Positions 34,648 to 39,529 of a stretch of 39,529 nucleotides of DNA are shown here, piece by piece (within the stretch, counting starts at the first letter, position 1; each line of letters begins with the position of its first letter). The DNA lies in NCBI GenBank assembly GCA_937926205.1, contig CALEYL010000060.1:1-39529 (forward strand). Reading direction: 5' to 3'. The notes below the pieces were generated by a model. The model searched no databases. It had not been told where the DNA came from and worked only from the letters and a program-made list of their open reading frames with translations. Origin of the DNA: an uncultured Saprospiraceae bacterium. GTDB taxonomy: Bacteria; Bacteroidota; Bacteroidia; Chitinophagales; Saprospiraceae. The position numbers and the translations under genes were made by a program.

Positions 34648-34676
34648 CGCTTATTTTTAAAGCGTAAATACTTTTA

Positions 34677-36377
34677 ATGACACCATTTAAAAATCTCGGG
34701 CTGGACGACGATCTGTTGCTCGGCATCGAGAGCCTGGGGTTCAAGACCCCAACACCTATCCAGGAATTGGTTATCCCCGCAGCATTGGAATCTGACAGCG
34801 ACCTGATCGCACTGGCGCATACCGGAACGGGAAAAACGGCTGCATTTGGATTGCCATTGTTACAATTGATTGATATAGAGCGTAAGGGCGTACAAGCCCT
34901 CATTCTTTGTCCTACCCGTGAACTCTGCGTTCAGGTAGCAAGCGACTTAGTCAAATACGCGTCTCATGCACACCAATACAAAGTGGTGGCGGTTTATGGT
35001 GGCGCGCCGATTGGCGACCAGATCCGGCAGTTGAAGCCAACACCGCACATCGTGGTAGCTACGCCAGGGCGTTTGGTCGACCTCATCAACCGGGGCGTAC
35101 TCAAACTCGATTCTGTTTCCCGGGTTGTACTGGATGAAGCGGATGAGATGCTCAACATGGGTTTCAAGGAGTCGCTGGACACCATTTTGGCGACAGTGAC
35201 GACCGAGCACACCACTTGGCTGTTTTCGGCTACGATGTCGAATGAAGTGCGCCACATTACGCGCAACTACATGAGCAACCCGCGCGAACTCAGCTCGGGA
35301 GGCCGCAACCAGACCAATGTCAACATCGAGCACGTTTATTACCTCTGCCATGCCAATGACCGCTATGCCGCGCTGAAACGCGTCGTGGATGCAACGCCGG
35401 GCATCGTGGGGCTGATTTTCTGCCGTACCAAAGCCGAAACGCGCGAAATTGCAGAGCAGATGATCCGCGACGGTTACGATTCCGGCGCTCTGCACGGCGA
35501 TCTGACGCAGGAAGACCGAGATCGCGCCATGACGCGTTTCCGCGAAGGCAACCTCCAGCTGCTGATCGCAACGGATGTGGCAGCAAGAGGCATTGACGTA
35601 AGCAACATCACCCACGTCATTAACTATGGATTGCCTGATGATCCGGAAATTTATACGCACCGCAGCGGCCGAACCGGTCGCGCAGGTCGCACAGGGATTT
35701 CCATTACCATCATCACTCCAAAAATGGAAGAGCGTATCCGCCAGTTGGAGCGCCAGACGAAGGCTACGTTTAAGCGTCTGCCCATTCCAACAGGTGATGA
35801 AGTGTGTGAAAAGCAGTTGTTTCACATCGTTCAGAGCATCCATGATATAGAAGTGCAGCGGGAAGTCATCGAGCCGTTTCTGGCTAAGATTTACGAAGCT
35901 CTGGCAGACCTCACCAAAGAAGAACTGATCATGCGTTTTGCGAGTGTGGAGTTCAACCGCTTTTTGTCGTATTACCAAAACGCACCTGATATCAACCTCC
36001 AGCCCAAAGGCTCAAGGCGCGATGGCGAGCGCGGAAGGGGCAATGGCGCATTTTCCCGCTTGTTTGTCAACATCGGCGAAATGGATGGCGTTACCAAAAA
36101 GGAGTTCATCAAACTGCTGACGCAAAAGTTCTCCATTCCGTCTGCAGCTGTAGGGCGAATTGACATCAGCCGCTCTTTTCTGCATTTTGACATTGACGCC
36201 GCTTATGTCGACAAAGTGCGTCAAAGCTTGCTTCAGATTACCGTGAACAAGCGCAAATTGCGGGTCGACGACGCTTCTGACCGGAAAGGCGGCGATTCTG
36301 ATGGCGGGGGACGTAGAGAACGGCCCAGAACCACCAGCCCAAGAGGGAAAGGTGATTTTGCTAAAAAGAAGTGGTAG
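34677..36377 (+). CDS. deaD: DEAD-box RNA helicase (DeaD/CsdA-like)
   Basis: An ATP-dependent RNA helicase likely acting in ribosome assembly or mRNA decay, often cold-induced in this family. The core motifs are all present: Q-motif (TPTPIQ, Gln29), AHTGTGKT (47-54), PTREL (79-83), DEAD (153-156), SAT (184-186), then ARGID and HRSGRTGRAGR in the second RecA domain. A C-terminal DbpA-type RNA-binding (RRM-like) domain spans about 455-530 (SRLFVNIGEMDGVTKKEFIKLL). A basic Gly/Arg-rich tail ends FAKKKW. The 566-residue length fits. Repeats of the CTTCGACTCCGCTCAG family begin directly after the stop. Confidence 0.95.
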   Translation: MTPFKNLGLDDDLLLGIESLGFKTPTPIQELVIPAALESDSDLIALAHTGTGKTAAFGLPLLQLIDIERKGVQALILCPTRELCVQVASDLVKYASHAHQYKVVAVYGGAPIGDQIRQLKPTPHIVVATPGRLVDLINRGVLKLDSVSRVVLDEADEMLNMGFKESLDTILATVTTEHTTWLFSATMSNEVRHITRNYMSNPRELSSGGRNQTNVNIEHVYYLCHANDRYAALKRVVDATPGIVGLIFCRTKAETREIAEQMIRDGYDSGALHGDLTQEDRDRAMTRFREGNLQLLIATDVAARGIDVSNITHVINYGLPDDPEIYTHRSGRTGRAGRTGISITIITPKMEERIRQLERQTKATFKRLPIPTGDEVCEKQLFHIVQSIHDIEVQREVIEPFLAKIYEALADLTKEELIMRFASVEFNRFLSYYQNAPDINLQPKGSRRDGERGRGNGAFSRLFVNIGEMDGVTKKEFIKLLTQKFSIPSAAVGRIDISRSFLHFDIDAAYVDKVRQSLLQITVNKRKLRVDDASDRKGGDSDGGGRRERPRTTSPRGKGDFAKKKW

Positions 36378-36380
36378 CCA

Positions 36381-36600
36381 CTTCGACTTCGCTCAGTGGC
36401 CTTACAGCGTGCTTGTTGGTGTTCGCTGAGCGGAATCGAAGCGAATTAACTGCCGGTACTTCGACTCCGCTTAGTAGCCTTAGGGTGTGCTTGTTGGCGT
36501 TCGATGAGCGGAGTCGAAGCGAATTAACGGACCTCGGTAGCCGGGCAGCCACGGAGCAGTCTGCAAGGCCACGGAGCGGAGTCGAAGTGGCCTTACAGGA
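36381..36600. repeat. Cluster of CTTCGACTCCGCTCAG palindromic repeats (after helicase)
   Basis: Two tandem units with a 78-bp period (starting 36381 and 36459) each hold the core and, about 45 bp later, its inverted copy (CTGAGCGGAATCGAAG at 36426-36441; ATGAGCGGAGTCGAAG near 36505). A third inverted core (GAGCGGAGTCGAAG) is near 36576. Each unit can fold as a hairpin. The frames that stay open across the region are products of the repeat, not genes. Confidence 0.85.
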
Positions 36601-36624
36601 AACTGAAGGAAAATTCAAGCAGCC

Positions 36625-37062
36625 ATGATCCATTTCGAAAAGATGATCTCTATCCGCTGGGCGGATCTGGACCCTAATTTTCATTTGCGTCACAGTGTTT
36701 ATTATGACTTCGGGTCTCAGTTGCGCATTGAAGTGCTCGATCAACTTGGATTGAGCACGCAATTGATGCAGGACCAAGGGTTTGGCCCGATCCTTTTTCG
36801 CGAGGAATGTGTATTCAGAAAGGAAATTCGATCTGGGGATCAAATTTTGCTCGATGTAAAAATGGCTAAATTGAAGCCCGATGCGTCAAGGTGGACCATC
36901 CGGCACCAATTTCTTTCTCCGGATAAACAGGTACACGCTGTCATTACCATCGAGGGCGCCTGGCTCGATACGAAGCTGCGAAAACTTGCCCGCAGCATCC
37001 CTCAAACAGCCATTGAGGCTTTTCACGCCTTTCCGAAAACAGAAGATTTTATGGAGATATAA
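36625..37062 (+). CDS. Hotdog-fold acyl-CoA thioesterase (4HBT family)
   Basis: A 145-residue cytoplasmic protein with the 4HBT opening IRWADLDPNFHLRHSVYYDFG, where the Asp-aligned active-site helix follows, and the strand order FGPILFREECVFRKEI, DQILLDVKMAKLKPDASRW and HAVITIEGAWLD. It probably cleaves an acyl-CoA thioester. The usual D-x-x-G-H-x-N pattern appears as DLDPNFHLRH, so substrate preference cannot be read. It lies between two blocks of the palindromic repeat. Confidence 0.85.
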   Translation: MIHFEKMISIRWADLDPNFHLRHSVYYDFGSQLRIEVLDQLGLSTQLMQDQGFGPILFREECVFRKEIRSGDQILLDVKMAKLKPDASRWTIRHQFLSPDKQVHAVITIEGAWLDTKLRKLARSIPQTAIEAFHAFPKTEDFMEI

Positions 37063-37068
37063 TACCGG

Positions 37069-37177
37069 CACTTCGGCTTCGCTCAGTGGCCTTACAGACT
37101 GCTCCACCAAGCTGAAGGCCGTGCACGGAAACTGAAACCATCCACTGAAGACCGTCCACTAAATGGAGTCGAAGTGG
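37069..37177. repeat. Palindromic repeat block between thioesterase and yeiH
   Basis: A CTTCGGCTTCGCTCAG copy near 37071, followed by GTGGCCTTACAG as in the cluster after the helicase, and an inverted GGAGTCGAAGTGG at about 37165-37177. The block ends directly at the preferred ATG of the YeiH gene. Confidence 0.75.
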
Positions 37178-38560
37178 ATGGAAAACAAAACCAACAAACA
37201 AGCAATATCTATGGAAAAGGCATCAGAGGAAACGGTACCGGGAGGAGACAATTCCCCAAAACCAGGTTTCTGGGCGCGCTTAACGGAAGATGCGTGGGCG
37301 AACATCATTGGCGGAAGTCTTATTGCGGGCGTATTGATCTGGGTTGGAACTCTTGGCGGCGCCAAACCTGCCTCTCCGGTTTATGGCTGGGAGAATGTGG
37401 GCGAACTGAGCGCTAAGGTTCTGAATTCTGGCAATTTAGGCATCGTGGCTTTTGCCGGATTTTTGTTTGCGGTACTTTCTGCATTTGCCGTTCGTCTGTC
37501 GGGTGGAAATCTGGCAAAATATTTAGCCGGGTTTAGTTTCATTTTTCTGATGGCTTTACTGGCGTTGATCATTGGAGGAAATAGTCTTGTAAACGCTTAC
37601 GGCATTGAGTACGTGGTATTTGCCCTGCTGATTGGGTTATTGCTCAACAACCTGCTGAAACTGCCGAATTGGATCAAAGACGCGGCACGATCGGAGTTTT
37701 TTATCAAGACCGGGCTGGTCATATTAGGGACCAGTGTGTTGTTTACCGATATTGTAAAAGCCGGTTTTCCAGGCATTCTGCAGGCATTGGCCGTGGTGAG
37801 CGTTGTTTGGTTTTTCTCCATGTGGTTGTCGCGCCGCCTGAAAGTGGACGATGAATTTGGGGTCATGCTGGCTTCGGCGGTTTCCATTTGCGGCGTTTCG
37901 GCAGCCATAGTCGCCAGCGGCGCCATACAAGGGGATAAAAAGAAGTTGTCTTATGTCACCACGCTGGTGCTGTTGATGGCGATTCCCATGATGATCCTGC
38001 AACCCTGGGTGATTCAGGCACTGGGCATCCCCGAAGTTGTAGGCGGCGCCTGGTTGGGCGGCACTTTAGACACCACGGCTTCTGTTGCGGCAGCGTCTGA
38101 ACAGGTAGGGCCGGCAGCGACAAAAGCTGGCGTAATTGTCAAGTTTTCCCAGAATGTCCTCCTCGGGTTCGCAGCCTTTCTCATTGCCACCTGGTGGGTG
38201 TTGAAAAAAAATCCGGATGAAAATGCCGTTCAGGAAAAGCCTGCGATGAAACTGATCTGGGAGCGTTTTCCCAAGTTTGTACTGGGTTTCATGGCTGCTT
38301 CGCTGATCTTCTCTTTTCTGATACCGGGCGATACTATCAAACTGGCGTCTGGTTTTTTGAACAGCCTGAGAACGCTCTGGTTTGCATTGGCTTTTGTAGC
38401 CATTGGCCTTGAAGCACGTTTTTCAGATTTGCTGAAAGCACAGGGCGGACGCCCGGCTCTGGTTTTTGTCGGAGCGCAATTGTTTAATATTTTCTGGACT
38501 TTGATTTGGTCTTATTTGTTGTTTGGGGGGATATTGTTGTCTTTGCCAGACATCAAGTAG
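37178..38560 (+). CDS. YeiH family membrane transporter (UPF0324, putative sulfate exporter)
   Basis: About 460 residues with a hydrophilic N-terminus of ~45 residues and then about 10-11 membrane helices (for example AKYLAGFSFIFLMALLALII, GVMLASAVSICGVSAAIVAS, GGAWLGGTLDTTASVAAASE). The glycine- and serine-rich SICGVSAAIVASGAI and the LGGTLDTTASVAAA segments are hallmarks of the YeiH/PF03601 family, annotated as putative sulfate exporters from limited evidence. The start is uncertain: the ATG at 37163 lies within the dispersed repeat, 37178 directly after it, and 37211 is also possible; I prefer 37178. Confidence 0.85.
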   Translation: MENKTNKQAISMEKASEETVPGGDNSPKPGFWARLTEDAWANIIGGSLIAGVLIWVGTLGGAKPASPVYGWENVGELSAKVLNSGNLGIVAFAGFLFAVLSAFAVRLSGGNLAKYLAGFSFIFLMALLALIIGGNSLVNAYGIEYVVFALLIGLLLNNLLKLPNWIKDAARSEFFIKTGLVILGTSVLFTDIVKAGFPGILQALAVVSVVWFFSMWLSRRLKVDDEFGVMLASAVSICGVSAAIVASGAIQGDKKKLSYVTTLVLLMAIPMMILQPWVIQALGIPEVVGGAWLGGTLDTTASVAAASEQVGPAATKAGVIVKFSQNVLLGFAAFLIATWWVLKKNPDENAVQEKPAMKLIWERFPKFVLGFMAASLIFSFLIPGDTIKLASGFLNSLRTLWFALAFVAIGLEARFSDLLKAQGGRPALVFVGAQLFNIFWTLIWSYLLFGGILLSLPDIK

Positions 38561-38572
38561 TGTCTGTCTTTA

Positions 38573-38665
38573 CCTGCCTGCCGGCGAGGCAGGGAGTCCG
38601 ATAGCTGCGTTATGCTCGGCCCCAAAACCGGTCATTTATGCCAATAAACTCCCGTTTTTGGGGCC
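38573..38665. other. Two hairpins after yeiH
   Basis: CCTGCC (38573-38578) pairs with GGCAGG (38588-38593), a motif also seen at 32458 and 34340. GGCCCCAAAA (38618-38627) pairs with TTTTGGGGCC (38656-38665) over 10 bp with a 28-nt loop. No strong T-run follows, so termination is possible but unproven. The remaining ~110 bp to the next gene show nothing I recognise. Confidence 0.55.
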
Positions 38666-38778
38666 TTCACAAGCCTTGCTCTCGAACCCTAAAGCTCAGA
38701 CAAGGGCAAATAGACGGACACTATGTAGCCTCAGTAGCTGATGCTAGGCTCCTAATAAACTGAAATTAATAGCCTGAA

Positions 38779-39411
38779 ATGAAAGTAGAAATCTGGTCGG
38801 ACGTGATGTGTCCGTTTTGCTATATCGGGAAGCGCCGGTTTGAGGCGGCCCTCGCGCAGTTTGCCCACCGCGATCAGGTGGAAGTGGTCTGGAAGAGTTT
38901 TCAACTTGACCCTTATCTGGTGACCGATCCGAAGAAAAGCGTGAAGCAGCAGCTGGCCGACAGCAAAGGTTGGTCGCTGGGACAAACGGACGAGGCGATG
39001 GCTTATGTGGTCAACATGGCCAAAGAAGTCGGGCTGACTTACGATTTTGATAAAGCCGTTGTGGCCAATTCTTTTGATGCGCACCGGTTTTCCCACCTCG
39101 CCAAAAAGCACAAGCTTCAGGATGAAGCAGAAGAGCGTTTGTTTTCCGCCTATTTTACAGAAGGAAAAAATACGGCCGACCGGGAGACCTTGGTCAGATT
39201 GGGAACGGAAATCGGTCTCGATCCTGCTGAAACATCCCGGGTTTTGTCCGGCAACGATTACGCTGAAGACGTGGAAACAGATATTTATGAAGCGCGGCAG
39301 GTGGGCGTTTCCGGGGTTCCTTTTTTTGTATTTGATGACAAATACGCGGTATCCGGCGCGCAGAGCAGCGCGCTGTTTTTGGAAGTATTGGAGAAGGTTT
39401 TTGAGGAGTAA
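38779..39411 (+). CDS. DsbA/FrnE-like thiol oxidoreductase
   Basis: A 210-residue protein of the DsbA superfamily FrnE branch. It lacks a signal peptide, so it is cytoplasmic. The active-site Cys11-Pro-Phe-Cys14 (SDVMCPFCYIGKRRFE) sits directly after the first strand. A helical insertion follows (DEAMAYVVNMAKEVGL; NSFDAHRFSHLAKKH). The cis-Pro loop is GVSGVPFFVF in the C-terminal part. FrnE-type proteins act as disulfide isomerases or oxidoreductases and are linked to stress tolerance in some bacteria. The gene stands alone; tandem repeats start 10 bp after its stop. Confidence 0.92.
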   Translation: MKVEIWSDVMCPFCYIGKRRFEAALAQFAHRDQVEVVWKSFQLDPYLVTDPKKSVKQQLADSKGWSLGQTDEAMAYVVNMAKEVGLTYDFDKAVVANSFDAHRFSHLAKKHKLQDEAEERLFSAYFTEGKNTADRETLVRLGTEIGLDPAETSRVLSGNDYAEDVETDIYEARQVGVSGVPFFVFDDKYAVSGAQSSALFLEVLEKVFEE

Positions 39412-39529
39412 GTAAAGGCCGGAACTTCGACTCCGCTCAGTTACCGGAGCCTTGTAGTAGCAGAAGTAGAGGCGGGAACTTCGACTCCGCTCAGTTACCA
39501 GAGCCTTGTAGTAGCAGAAGTAAAGGCCG
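39412..39529. repeat. 54-bp tandem repeat at the window edge
   Basis: Two units (39421-39474 and 39475-39528) differ at only a few bases, each starting GGAACTTCGACTCCGCTCAG. Sequence like the end of a unit (AGTAAAGGCC) precedes the first, and the window ends at the start of a possible further unit. The core is the same dispersed motif as after the helicase. Confidence 0.85.

Larger units (their letters stand above)
34188..34676. other. Divergent region between sua5 and the DEAD-box helicase
   Basis: About 490 bp holding the two -7 boxes (34218-34225 minus, 34640-34647 plus) and a small hairpin CCTGCC/GGCAGG (34340-34356). Imperfect AT-rich repeats (TTCAATTTTTCAAAA and TTCAAATTTTCAAAT near 34522-34570) flank a CCCGC/GCGGG hairpin. 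The possible 87-codon minus-strand frame inside has no recognisable features and I do not call it. Confidence 0.55.

Noticed and set aside
36371..36628. 85-codon frame (plus) and 160-codon frame (minus) after deaD
   Set aside because: They are made of the CTTCGACTCCGCTCAG repeat, and their internal repeats follow the DNA repeat.

Overview
The window (39,529 bases) looks like a chromosomal segment of a Bacteroidota bacterium, most likely of the Saprospiria (Saprospiraceae-like). The grounds are a complete type IX secretion (T9SS) porP-gldKLMN locus, two giant secreted proteins with T9SS C-terminal sorting domains and HYR/Ig-like repeats, an effector-associated-domain (EAD11-like) protein, a Bacteroidetes-type lineage of uncharacterised proteins, and repeated -7 boxes of the form TAnnTTTG typical of Bacteroidota sigma factors. 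The taxon is inferred; there is no rRNA in the window.

Layout. Positions 1-4496 hold the 3' part of a huge T9SS substrate built from near-identical 82-residue (246 bp) repeats and ending in a lectin-like domain and a sorting domain. Then come two tRNA-Leu genes (minus strand) with their own candidate promoter and terminator, the overlapping pair rseP-hscB (minus), a periplasmic TPR-vWA protein (minus), a secreted glutamine-amidotransferase-like protein and an HtrA-like protease (plus). Positions 11300-17290 are the T9SS core: porP, gldK, gldL, gldM, gldN, with candidate promoters before porP and gldK, strong hairpins between gldK/gldL and gldM/gldN, and a hairpin after gldN. Next on the minus strand are an EAD11-TM-TolB-like-TPR protein, proC, and a 1.57-1.6 kresidue HYR/dockerin T9SS substrate.

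Positions 25486-27105 encode a glucosaminidase-domain protein and an outer-membrane lipoprotein. A 210-bp inverted-repeat element (27120-27329) separates these from minus-strand genes for a helix-hairpin-helix/beta-barrel protein and a Bacteroidota-specific helical-repeat protein. Divergent from the latter is a type II glutamine synthetase. The last part has a small lipocalin-like lipoprotein and Sua5/TsaC (minus), then a DEAD-box RNA helicase, a hotdog thioesterase, a YeiH transporter and a FrnE/DsbA-like oxidoreductase (plus). The gaps after the helicase, before yeiH and after the DsbA-like gene are filled with a dispersed palindromic repeat whose core is CTTCGACTCCGCTCAG.

How the parts fit: GldK/L/M/N and PorP form the trans-envelope motor and translocon-associated ring that exports the two giant repeat proteins. 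The remaining genes are mostly housekeeping (proline, tRNA modification, Fe-S assembly, nitrogen assimilation, RNA remodelling) and envelope quality control (RseP, HtrA-like). The most system-like unknown is the EAD11-like membrane TPR protein at 17535-19187, whose N-terminal domain belongs to a class of adaptors known from NTP-dependent conflict systems; no partner with the same domain was recognised in this window.
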